Shown: one piece after another, positions 54,862 through 64,000 of the stretch
Numbering within the stretch: position 1 is the stretch's first letter
Layout of the letters: each line of letters begins with the position of its first letter
Assembly (NCBI GenBank): GCA_029204225.1
Contig: CM055113.1
Span: 20,109,798 to 20,173,797, forward strand
Length of the DNA stretch: 64,000 bases
From: Diphasiastrum complanatum
Taxonomy: Eukaryota; Streptophyta; Lycopodiopsida; Lycopodiales; Lycopodiaceae
Direction of reading: 5' to 3'
Program-made: the position numbers and the translations under genes
Notes under the pieces: model-generated
What the model saw: only the letters and a program-made list of their open reading frames with translations
Told to the model about the DNA's origin: nothing
Database searches by the model: none

Positions 54862-55926
54862 AGCATGCCTTGTGTCCATACTTGAAACCTACAAATCGAC
54901 ACACTTGAGATTCCATTTGGCACAATTTTCTGTGCACCACTCAAAGATTCTGACTCATTCTAAGATATGAATTGAGGTATTTTCCCTGGGACTAATGTAA
55001 AACTGACTTTGCAAGGATTGGTTTTTTCATTTGACGTGGCATGTGAGTTGTAGCATGAGTCCGTAGACAGCTGCGAATACACAATTGCAAGAAACATCAA
55101 TAATCCAGAAATCGTTGCTTCGACCTTGTTTAAATTTTTGTCTTTGCTTACCTGATTTGGTGGGGTTTTGAATTGCTGCCAGGATGGAATCGTAGACATT
55201 TCCATAGACAAAGTTTACTCCAAGTAGCTGGCAAGGAAGCGTTGAGATGTTTGATTGCAAGCCTGCGTTAAAATCCTTCGTTTGGGAGTATATTCTTCGA
55301 ATATAGCTTCCATCTGGGCTATGGAACACGGTGAGAGCTACTGGCAGGCACCCAAGTGGAGCAGAGGATACAATTACCATCTTTCTAGCACCCAAGTTGT
55401 AAAGAGTCTGTCGATCGAGGCAATATCAGATCGTCATCAATATGTGGATTATGCATAATCTCTAATTACAAGCAAGAAGCAAAAAGATAGCTTACCTGAG
55501 TGTAGTTCAGAGCTTTTGAGACCAGCAGTGAATTAAATTGCTTTGCATTGAACTGTGCTCTTTGGCTCACATTTAACTAGTAATCGAGCAAATCGTTACC
55601 TCCGCTGCTGATCAGAAAAATGGAGCCCGCAATCAATTTTGTTATATTTCCTGGGCCGATTGATTGTGATATATTTCTCAGGACATCTATAAAATTCTGC
55701 AACTGCTTCGAAAAAGAGATAGAACCCTATATATGTCCGTCATAAGCACTTAGTCAGTACACTGAGTATATAACCTATAAAACTAAACAACGAGGGATCT
55801 TATAATATGATTGATCATCTATGCGGAGTATACAAGCCGTTAAGTCTATTTGATAGAGAAACCACAAGAGGAACTAAATGATACTAGATATGGCAATCAT
55901 GCCCTCGTACTGATCTCACCCCACAA
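54862..55926 (-). pseudogene. GDSL esterase/lipase, exons 3-4, inverted copy
   Basis: Exon 3 is 55,726-55,496 (SKQLQNFIDVLRNISQSIG; LISSGGNDLLDY then TAG where the other copy has Gln). Exon 4 is 55,407-55,152 (NLGARKMVIVSSAPLGCLPV; FNAGLQSNISTLPCQLLGVN; YDSILAAIQNPTKS), longer than in the first copy. Intron sites are GT-AG at the same positions. A downstream stretch to 54,960 carries a frame (NPCKVSFTLVPGKIPQFIS) that does not look like lipase block V, so the last catalytic exon is absent here also. The homology upstream ends within intron 2 at about 55,926. The copy at 22,700 is the forward partner. Confidence 0.92.
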
Positions 55927-56327
55927 ATTCAGATCATTTATCACAAATATAATGCACCAATGATAGATGAACCCAAGAGAACTCATGTATAAGCATGAAC
56001 TGAGATAAGAGAGAGAGAGAGAGAGAATGTGTCTCTTCCCATGAGTGTACAACTATATATAACAGATCCATGACTCATTAATGAGTTTGGTTTCCCTCCA
56101 TGACAAAAGCCCTACCATTAATGTGGACTAGATTCTAATGTCTCCACATTCAAATTGAATCTTCTAAAACTTGTGTACTACATTTTCTCACACTTTCAAA
56201 AAATGTTTATTCAAATGCCTTTAGACTAATATAACTTTGAAAAGTCAAACTCTAAGTCTAATTTGAAAATTGGCCTCAATTGCCAAATATACAAGACCAA
56301 AATAGCAAAACTAGTTGAAATTTTTCA
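55927..56327 (-). mobile_element. copia-H 3' LTR
   Basis: It starts (reverse strand) TGAAAAATTTCAACTAG directly after a polypurine tract (AAAAGGGAGAG) at 56,328-56,340, and continues to the edge of the lipase intron near 55,927. A TATA word (TATATATAG) on the reverse strand lies near 56,050. The outer end cannot be fixed. A GA microsatellite is at 56,009-56,026. Confidence 0.65.
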
Positions 56328-56340
56328 CTCTCCCTTTTCA

Positions 56341-58110
56341 ACTAGTTTTAGCATAGACTTTGAGAACACTCCAAGTGATGTCCTATGATTCATGAACAAG
56401 ACCTTTCTCAATGCTTTGGTGAAGATATCAGCTACACATTCCTTTGAGGACACATGTTGAAGCTCCACCTCCTTTGCCAAGACTTACTCCCTCACAAAGT
56501 GATATGCCACCTCAATATGCTTGCTCCTAGCATGAAAGATAGGATTGGTTGCCAACTTTTGGGCTGATAGGTTGTCACAAAAGATGATTGGGCTCTCTAA
56601 AAAATCCAGCAAGTGAAGATCCTTGATCATCCTCTTGTTCCATACCATCAATGTGTAAGTGCTTTGTACTTGGCCTCACTAGATGACAATGAGATAGTGG
56701 CTTGTTTCTTTGACATCCATGATATAGATCCATCACCTATGAAAATCCAAACAAGTTAGGTAATGATTTCTCATACAATATGCCAAAATCTCGAGTTCCA
56801 ATGATGTATCTCAAAACTGGTTTCCCTAGCTTCCAATGCTCTTCACTAGGATCTTGCATGAATTGGCTCAATATACCAACACAATAGCTTAGATCTGGTC
56901 TTGTGATGGCTAGATAAATGAGTGAACCAACTAGCTTCCTATAGAGAGTAATCTCCTTGAAGGATCTTTCATTACCTCTTATAGTTAGCTTTACATTTGA
57001 CTCCATAGGTGTATCACAAGACTTTGCATCTACTATATGAAATCTTTCTAGAATAGAATTAGCATGCTTCTCTTGACAAATGAAAGTAGATTGAGCAGAT
57101 CTAATAACTTCTTTTCCTAAAATGTAATGCAAATGACCAAGATCATGCACCTCAAACTCCTTCTTGAGAGCACTCGATATCCTCCACATCTTGGTTGTCT
57201 CCACCACTCAAGATGATATCATCCACATAGATTAGCAAAATGGTAACATCACTTCCAGGAAACCTATAATAAAGTGAATGATCATACTCACTCATAACAA
57301 AGCCTTGAGAGAGTAAAAAATTGTTAAGCTTGGCATACCAACTCCTTGGTGCTTGCTTAAGGCCATATAAACTCTTTTGTAGTAAACCCGAATACTCACC
57401 ATCTTTGCCACGGGTGCAAAGATTTCATCATAGTCAATGCCATGTTCTTGAGCATATTCTTTTTCCACCAACCTTGCCTTATGCTTATTGATAGATCCAT
57501 CTTGGTTTGTCTTCACCTTGAAGATCATTTTACATCCAATAGCTTTCTTTTCCTTAGGTAACTCCACCAATCTCCATGTTTCATTCTTCATAAGAGCTTG
57601 CAATTGATACTCAAGATCCATTGCTTGGATCCACTCCTCTTTGTTCCTTGCTTCATCTACACAAGTAGGTTCATCAAAAGAGTTTAGGAAGGCAAAGTGT
57701 GTACCTCCAACAACTTGCTTACCTTTTTCATCATATGTGAGCCTTGAAGGCATATGTCTTTCCCTTGATGTTCTCCTTGGCTTTTGACTTGATGAAGGTC
57801 CTTCATCATCACCATCTAAAGTAGGATCCTTTACAACAACATCAAGAATGTTAGATCCATCCACACCATCATCACTTGAAGACACCTTTGGAATATTTCC
57901 CTCATCAGAAATGACATCTCTACCAATATTCACCTTATTAGTAGTAGGAATGTAAACCTTGTAGGCTTTACTCACCGCACTATATCCAACAAATATACCT
58001 AATTCCTTGAAGATGGATCCTTCATTGTCCTATCATCAAGAGTTATTTTGACATAGCAAGTACATCCAGAAGTCTTAAGAAAGTTGACACTCGGCCTCCT
58101 CTTGAATAGC
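56341..58110 (-). pseudogene. copia-H RT, RNase H and integrase end
   Basis: Reverse order: integrase tail near 58,110-57,980 (TFGCTCYVKITLDDRTM-like words), a 227-residue frame with CKMIFKVKTNQDGSINKHKA and HGIDYDEIFAPVAKMVSIRV, then an in-frame jump to YMALSKHQ (57,390-57,340): the palm segment with QLDVxNAFLxG is deleted. It resumes with VTILLIYVDDIILSGGDN (YVDD intact) at 57,215, and 57,207-56,737 reads HDLGHLHYILGKEVIRSAQS, CDTPMESNVKLT and CVGILSQFMQDPSEEHWKLG. A decayed RNase H leads to the TKALRKVLF tail near 56,400. Confidence 0.92.
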
Positions 58111-58592
58111 ATCGTTAGCACACAACAAAGCTTGATCCACTAAGTAATACCTATATTCTCAATCTAATGACTCTTGCCACTTCCTAAGATTGACTCTGAT
58201 TATTATCAACAATGAGTACAATGGCATGAACTTATAACTTCAGCTAGTTGAGCATGATAAGCAGCTAGCTACAGAGTGATAACTCTGATCGTTGTGTGTG
58301 ATAACACAGGCAATGGAACAATCTTAATAAATTGATAGAAACAATTATCAGATTTTTTGGTTATTAGATGATTATCAGAATTGTTGAAGTCTATCAGAAG
58401 GAGTTTGTATATCAGAAGAAGTTTTCTAATGAAGATTCTAGGATTAGATATACTGAAAATATCTACAACTAACTCGCATTGAATGCTATTTTCTGTATTA
58501 ATTGCAACTACCTCAGACTGTACAATATAGGCGAACTTCCAATGTGAAGTCATTGGGTCGGATCTCCGACCGACAGTGTTCAAAAATTACAT
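58111..58592. other. No gene recognised
   Basis: Copia-H sequence fades out by about 58,150. The rest is AT-rich with repeated TTATCAG words. It may be an LTR or host spacer. Confidence 0.35.
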
Positions 58593-58972
58593 ATGTTCGG
58601 ATTTTATACAAAGGGAGAGCTACGAAGATCAACAAGAGAGAAGACACAACCTGAAAGGTATGAAGAAAATTATGCTCTCTTATCTAGCATTATTCAAAGC
58701 AAAGAACCTTCGACTTATAGTGAAGCAAAGGATGATGACATTTGGGTCAAGGCCATGGGAGAGGAGATGGAGTCAATTGCTAAGCATAGCACATGGGACC
58801 TAGTAGAACCACCAGTTGGCAAGAAACCCATTGGTTGCAAATGGGTATACAGGACTAAGTACCATGCAGATGGAAGTATAGCAAAGCACAGGGCAAGATT
58901 GGTGATGAAAGGGTATGCACAAAGTAAAGGCATCGACTATGAGGAGATCTTTGCGCCGGTTTGTAAGTGGCT
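58593..58972 (+). pseudogene. copia-J fragment: integrase end and RT start
   Basis: The forward frame MFGFYTKGELRRSTREKTQP contains the ST-R-x-x-x-P-x-R-Y motif of copia linkers, then WVKAMGEEMESIAKHSTWDL, GKKPIGCKWVYRTKYHADGS and ARLVMKGYAQSKGIDYEEIF, ending at APV. The reading then breaks into non-copia sequence. Confidence 0.92.
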
Positions 58973-59333
58973 TCACATTTTGGTTGGGAGGTCGGAAAAA
59001 TTAGACAACATGTTCGAAGGTGCTCGGATAATTTAGTGAAGGTTGAGAAATATTCCGAACTGATCTGGCCTGACCCAGGTGGAGGAAGGCCTAGGGAGAG
59101 AGAGGAAAGAGAAAAAATTTATTATTGACCAAATCGTTTCACCGTTGGTGTTTCTGGACGCCAATTTACTCAATATCTTTGGATAACTAGAAATGTCGCT
59201 GTAGTATTCATTGCGAATATTACATATCACGGTTCATTCACTTTTTTACACATACTTATCATACAAAAGAAGAGATTTCTCTCTCTCTACCTACTTGCCC
59301 CTAGTACCCCATCCATTTTCTCTCTTTGAATAG
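58973..59333. other. Unassigned, possibly upstream part of the methylase-like gene
   Basis: There is no motif I can name. A forward frame (RFTVGVSGRQFTQYLWITRN) is open for about 40 codons near 59,140. It may belong to the gene that follows. Confidence 0.3.
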
Positions 59334-60060
59334 ACCCCATCCTTTCCCACTCGGTCTTATACAATTGAACAAGGCGATGCAAGAGAAATCACGAAGTTTG
59401 TGAAAAGAAGACTATACACTCTTTACATCGTAGACATTCCTTACAGCTTTAAATTGGCGGGCTCGTTGAAAGACAATCGCCCTTTTAAATATAATGAGCT
59501 GAAGGAGGCTGTTGCTGGTTTCCCGGAGGTCACCACAACTCCATTGTAGAGGATAGTGGTATTCCACTCCAGTCGACAACAAGTTGGCGTGCACAAAGCA
59601 CTTCTCAAAGTTTGCAATGCATGAATTGAGAATGCAATTTGGGAAGTAACTGTTTTATTTTTGCCCGAGCACATTTATTAGCTATTCCTCTACTCTGAAC
59701 ATTTTCTATCAACTTAATTGGCCAATTTCTAGTCATTTTTTTTTACTAATTGCAGATTCAAGCCAAATGTAAGAAATTCTGGTGGTGCTCACCTTTGTAA
59801 TACGATTGAATATCTCTCTATTGGCTATTTTTCAACCGATGGCAAGAGGTCAATGCTGCAATACAACACTGTAGAAAGTATTGATTTTGGCACACATTTC
59901 GAATTTCCTACAGTGACAAAAAAGTTGAAGAATCCCATAACTATTGCTCAAGTATATTCAAATTCTAGAGGGGCTGCTAGTCCTAACCCAAACGATTTGG
60001 TCGAAAATTTTCGACTACAGCGTACAAATATAAGCGAGCAACGTTTGATTTTTATTTTCT
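59334..60060 (+). pseudogene. DNA methyltransferase-like relic (N6-adenine/N4-cytosine type)
   Basis: The forward frame reads YTIEQGDAREITKFVKRRLY, then VDIPYSFKLAGS, in the place of the DPPY/SPPY motif IV of this family. It goes on PFKYNELKEAVAGFPEVTTT. After a TAG (59,547-59,549) comes RIVVFHSSRQQVGVHKALLK, typical of the region after DPPY, and after a TGA (59,622-59,624) IENAIWEV. A possible intron (59,646-59,755) with GTAACT and TTGCAG ends leads to a second part, NSGGAHLCNTIEYLSIGYFS and TDGKRSMLQYNTVESIDFGT, open to about 60,030. The later SAM-binding part with the FxGxG motif is not found. Orthology is by pattern only. Such enzymes are known in bacteria and in some plants and rotifers. 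Confidence 0.55.
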
Positions 60061-61170
60061 CTAGTCGTATTATCAAGCTGCAAATATAGTACTTGGGGCA
60101 AAACACCTTCCTAGTTTGTGATTATATAATGCAAAATAGTAATTGTCAAGCTAGGATCATTATAAATATTTGGATAGGTCAAGGATACACAAGTCTGAAG
60201 TGCTCGATGGTAGATAAGAGACCCCACAAGATGCATTTGAACAAATGTATCTTCTTTGATTTCTTTCAAAAGTCTTACAAAATGTGGAATGTCTATCATT
60301 TTTTATCCATGCCATCAAAAACAATTCCAAAATACTCTCATCATACTTTAAACATATTTTTTTGTGCTTTGTTAACTTTGCTCTTTCTTCAACTTGTTGT
60401 TCTCGATGCACTCTAAGAGCTTCATTCACCTTACCTACATATTTAAAAATTCCAAAAGTCATTTCAAAGTAACAAGAGCAATCACAATCAAAACACATTC
60501 AATTTGAAAAAATATTACAATCAGTACCTTAATCTATACTCGACTTCGCATTTTGCCTTTGAACTTTGAGCCATGCACATATAGTGCATAGTCCCATCCT
60601 AGGCTTTCCTTAATAAATACATTGTTAAAATAGTGTTTCCAAAGCCTGGTGAAATGACTATAGCTAGTAAATTGCTCACTTCCACGAACCATTTCCTCCC
60701 TGTAGATATTGTACACCCCACGCCTTGTAAAATTGTTTGTCAGGTGCCACCTACCAGTAGTTGGCATAATCACGAACTAAAATAGCTCTCCATCCAAGAT
60801 ATCGATAAATTTCCAACTGGACCAACCATACAATCATATCTATAATTGTAAATAGAAGTATTTTTTAAAAGTCTCTCATGCAACCTGCCAAGTCTTGAAT
60901 TTCCAATAGAATGAACATGTTTGAATGCGCTTCTACAAACAACGTAATTTTCCTAGCTATACTCAATTTGATCTTTGAAGTCCAGCTTTAATGTAGATCA
61001 ACAAACTTCGGGACAAATGTCTCCTTTGGATCATCGTCAATGCCCGAGTCTCCAGCCTGATGACTCTCCCTTTGCCTCCTCTCAACTTTTGCCTTTTGAA
61101 GGTGGGTTTTAAATTACTCAAAAAGCTGCCCACTCTTCTTATCTTCAGAACTCTGTGAAAAATAAAAAAT
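60020..61170 (-). pseudogene. Transposase-like gene with LYLQLDNTTRENKNQ signature
   Basis: On the reverse strand: near 61,070 AKVERRQRESHQAGDSGIDD, near 60,960 ENYVVCRSAFKHVHSIGNSR and LGRLHERLLKNTSIYNYRYD, then 60,773-60,534 RGVYNIYREEMVRGSEQFTS and YSHFTRLWKHYFNNVFIKE, then (frames slip near 60,470 and 60,240) RVHREQQVEERAKLTKHKKI, IDIPHFVRLLKEIKED, LTYPNIYNDPSLTITILHY, and finally LPQVLYLQLDNTTRENKNQT near 60,050. The ordering of these blocks matches a family of unnamed plant transposon-like proteins that I recall without a firm name. D-N in LQLDN may be catalytic. Many stops and frameshifts. Confidence 0.55.
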
Positions 61171-61660
61171 TGCCTACGTTACTCAATATTCGTAATTCAA
61201 CTACTCGCTTCAATCGAACATCCAAAACCACGATAATTAGTTCTTCCTCTCTGCTTCGCCAGAGTATAGTTTTAGGAAGAATGCGACTTTTCTTGCATCT
61301 TTAGACACATTGTACTATCTTCGACCGAATAATTTGTTCTAGTGATCTAGGTTGTCTTGCGTATTGTGTTGAATGCATGTTAATTTTGTTTGATCTTTTT
61401 TTCATGTCATGCAGATTCATTCATTCATAGATTAAAATGTTCTTATAGCTGATAATGATGTGTTGATCTGAATGCGCAACAATACTCTCTGAATACGCAT
61501 CGAGTTGTTGATGTTTTGAAAAGTATTTGTAGTCTATGGTTGGCCATGAAATTATGAAGATATTGTTTGCAGTACGTTGTGGAGAATTTGTAGCAATGAT
61601 TTAAGATTTACCTTTGGATGCTTGTATGTAGCGATTGTGTGCATGTGGAATCATGTGCCT
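61171..61660. other. No feature recognised
   Basis: AT-rich sequence between the transposase-like gene and the endonuclease-like tail of the helicase. It has no motif that I can name. Confidence 0.35.
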
Positions 61661-63180
61661 TTGTTGAATATCGCATGTGTTATTTCAATGCCATTTGTGT
61701 TGAATGTTTTGGCATTGTGGAGTATTTGTGTCGGCTTGTAAAATAGCGTATTTCCAGCAAATGAAATGTTATTGTAGCTTTGAAATATGTGTGGAAAGTA
61801 GCTGCTTGTTTGTTTTTGACGTGTTCTTGAAAGCAAAGTATAGTGTAATTCATTAAGTGGTCGCTCGATTTTAGGTCATCGTGGTATTCTTCTAAGAATA
61901 TTGTGTTCAAAGAGTGTATGATGAGGTGTGTGCTTACATAATAGTTATTGTTGGGAACAATGAGCTTCCAAGCAGTTGTGTCATGTAGTCTTTGCATTTC
62001 TTGTTTCACTTTTTTGTCAACGATGAAGTTTTCCAGCTTGCAATGGCTGTAGGAGATACAGATTATTAGTGTCCTTGATTCTTGAAAGTGTTGTATAAGT
62101 TAGACCATGCACTTTGATACCTTTTGGATTGAATGTGAGTTTGTCCATTGTCAGTCCTTGTGTGCACGATGTATTTTGTCCGTGCTATGGCCAATGGGAT
62201 TGGAAATTGTTTTCTAGTGTGATATTTAGATGATTGTTTCCAATTTGTATTTCTTTGGCAAGCCGTCCTATAGGTGTCCACGTTTGGTGGATTTCTTGGT
62301 TGTAAATATGACTGTTTTTGTATCTAGATTTTGGCACTTGTATTTGTGTCAGAGAATTGTATCCAGATAATGTCTTCGACCATTATTGTTGTTTTCATTT
62401 TAAAGTATCCTTCGGCATCGTTGACCAATCCATCATCAATGTTTAGACTTGAAGTGCACAACTCAATCAACATGCCATGTTTGACTCTGATAATTATGGA
62501 TAAGCCACCTGTATTTTTGGAATCGCTTGGAATTTTTAGGTTCAATTGACATGAAATATGGAATGAGTCAATTTCTTGTAAGATGTATTCTGTTTCAGTT
62601 GGTTGTTGCAAGGCGTCATCATTGTGCTTTGCTTTGTCAAAGTTTGTATACAATAGGTGTGGAAATGTGTGATTGAATGGGGGTCTGTGATGACATAGTT
62701 CGTTTAAGAAATCTATGTTGTCAGAAGTTGTGTGTTTGCATTGTCACATTTTGTTAAGGATATGAAATTCTTATCTTTTTGTCTCATTGTTTCAACCAAT
62801 TCATAACAACGTGGCTCATCCGTGGCCACAATTTCACAAGTGCCCAATAAGTGGTGGATTATGAAAATTGCTACAAATCAATCGCTCCATGCGAGGGTCA
62901 TAATCTAATAGGATTGTATCAAGATATTTGTAGCGAAAAACTGAACTTTCCAACATTGTTTTGTGGCCACAGAAGAAAGTTGGTGACGAGCAACAAGCTC
63001 CCATACCAAAAAATTGCCAATTGAGAGATCTTACATTACGAACACAAATTTTGTCAACACAAACCCAACATCTTCTACTAACTTCGATATGTATACGCTT
63101 ACGAAAAGGTGCAAGAAACCAAACATTCGAACGTCTCCCAATTACAAATAGCACCTTAAACATACTGGAAAGAGGTGATA
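61660..63180 (-). pseudogene. PIF1/Helitron-like helicase with endonuclease-like tail, decayed
   Basis: Reverse-strand fragments follow the helicase order: CVDKIC near 63,065 (a weak Walker B, normally DE), CEIVATDEPRCYELVETMRQ and FLNELCHHRPPFNHTFPHLL near 62,800-62,650 (frames slip), LYTNFDKAKHNDDALQQPTE, TGGLSIIIRVKHGMLIELCT, IDDGLVNDAEGYFK (normally DGLVNGA.G) and QFPIPLAIARTKYIVHTRTD. Then, at 62,010-61,680, KQEMQRLHDTTAWKLIVPNN and EEYHDDLKSSDHLMNYTILC-FQE, which resembles the start of an endonuclease/exonuclease/phosphatase domain (N..SL....DD.K.....Y.ILCFQE). Helicase plus this domain is known in Helentron-type Helitrons. No Rep domain is seen. Confidence 0.6.
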
Positions 63181-63199
63181 ATGCAATAAGCTTGTGAAC

Positions 63200-63933
63200 G
63201 ACTTATTGAGCGCAACAGAATGAGCCTACTTTCCTAATGCATGGCTACGCCTATCAATATTGAACAAAACATAATGACAAGAGTCACATTCAATCTTTTA
63301 GCAACTAACTTTGAAATCATCAGATCTAAAGTGATTACGCAGCCAAACAATGAAGAACTGAATTATTAGACAAAAGCAATATGAGGTTTATCAACTACAA
63401 AACTATCACATAGATGCATACATTCTGATATAGTATTGAATGCAATAAAGGAGATTCAGCATAAAACATATGATGATGAGTACAAGACAATTGTGGATAG
63501 AAACTGCATACTCTAAGTTATCTCTGAGTAATTGAAGATCTATGTTTGAATTTGCAGTTCCACTAATAAGCAGTAAGCGCTAATAGCAAAACTCTAAATG
63601 AACTGAGCTAGAATGCTCAAGAGTGTTCAAGCTTGAAATCTTGAGAGAGCTGTTACTTGATTCAAAATAATAGAAGTATGATCAACTATATATACTAAGC
63701 AAATGCGGCTAGTCCAGTAGGACAACTAATTAGGTCGTAGATCTTAATGACCAATTGGCCATAGTGAGCTAACTTTTTGGAAATTTACTTGCTAGATGGG
63801 CAAGTCTTTAGCTTGAGCAATTCTCGAGTATTTCTATAGATTGTGTAGAAACATGCATAAAACTGCAGAGTTGGATAATGTAGTGGATGAAGATTAAAAA
63901 AGATTAGTCGATAATCAGGAGAATAATCCAACA
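63200..63933 (-). mobile_element. copia-I 3' LTR (left edge unresolved)
   Basis: The right edge CCAACA at 63,928-63,933 follows the polypurine tract GGGGGAG of the next coding end in reverse orientation. A reverse-strand TATA word (TATATATAG) is near 63,690. The family matches the LTR start near 25,530. The left edge is only an estimate. Confidence 0.5.
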
Positions 63934-64000
63934 CTCCCCCTTAATCTGAATCCATGAATGCTTTGATCTTCAAACTTAGTTTTGCACAAAATTTTGTGTG
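63934..64000 (-). pseudogene. copia-I pol end, cut by the window edge
   Basis: The reverse strand reads a polypurine tract and the coding end LCKTKF..QSIHGF-like, corresponding to the sequence at 25,545-25,610. The rest lies beyond the window. Confidence 0.7.

Noticed and set aside
59412-59674. Reverse frames opposite the methylase-like gene
   Set aside because: The forward strand carries the recognisable motifs (GDAREI, DIPY). The reverse frames are shadows.
1-64000. CRISPR arrays, tRNA or rRNA genes
   Set aside because: No spaced identical repeats and no cloverleaf-like or rRNA-like sequence was noticed. The regular 24-bp array is continuous and has no spacers.

Overview
This window looks like repeat-dominated nuclear DNA of a land plant. 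The evidence is plant-type Ty1/copia and Ty3/gypsy retrotransposons with intact landmarks (tRNA-iMet primer sites, polypurine tracts, TG..CA LTR ends), a plant GDSL lipase gene broken into exons with GT-AG introns, and low GC. The Helitron-like helicase with an endonuclease-like tail and the adenine/cytosine-methylase relic would fit a non-angiosperm lineage (lycophyte, fern or bryophyte), but that is only a guess. I found no intact cellular gene with a complete reading frame, and no tRNA, rRNA or CRISPR array.

Layout. 0.3-8.3 kb: a gypsy integrase stub joined to a reverse-strand copia element with a long inverted duplication in gag, then two decayed copia gag regions. 8.3-17.8 kb: first copy of duplicon D1, made of gypsy gag, an unknown gypsy 3' ORF, a 798-bp LTR, a copia-E leader, and a nearly complete copia-A element nested in copia-E gag. 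17.8-18.8 kb: CACTA-like DNA-transposon ends. 18.65-21.75 kb: first copy of duplicon D2, a reverse gypsy pol carrying a nested 729-bp solo LTR. 22.1-23.9 kb: promoter and exons 1-4 of a GDSL lipase pseudogene. 23.9-29.6 kb: copia RNase H tails, a gypsy-C integrase with its LTR, and an Athila-type LTR. 30.15-33.3 kb: second copy of D2. 34.4-38.9 kb: gypsy-B gag-pol with a 24-bp minisatellite in its leader. 38.9-46.2 kb: CACTA-like ends and the second copy of D1. 46.2-48.7 kb: a gene-like island with a divergent unknown gene and a CENH3-like histone. 50.8-54.9 kb: a copia-D insertion with matching target-site duplication. 54.9-58.2 kb: an inverted GDSL lipase fragment and copia-H. 58.6-63.2 kb: a small copia stub, then relics of a DNA methyltransferase, an unusual transposase-like gene and a PIF1/Helitron-like helicase with an endonuclease-like tail. 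63.2-64 kb: start of another copia element.

Most coding sequences are broken and describe the history of nested insertions and segmental duplications. The parts that repeats do not explain are the histone H3/CENH3-like gene with its repeated palindromic upstream motif (46.2-48.4 kb) and the methylase/transposase/helicase cluster (59.3-63.2 kb). These are the best places to look for something new. Element names (copia-A, gypsy-B and so on) are labels used only here.
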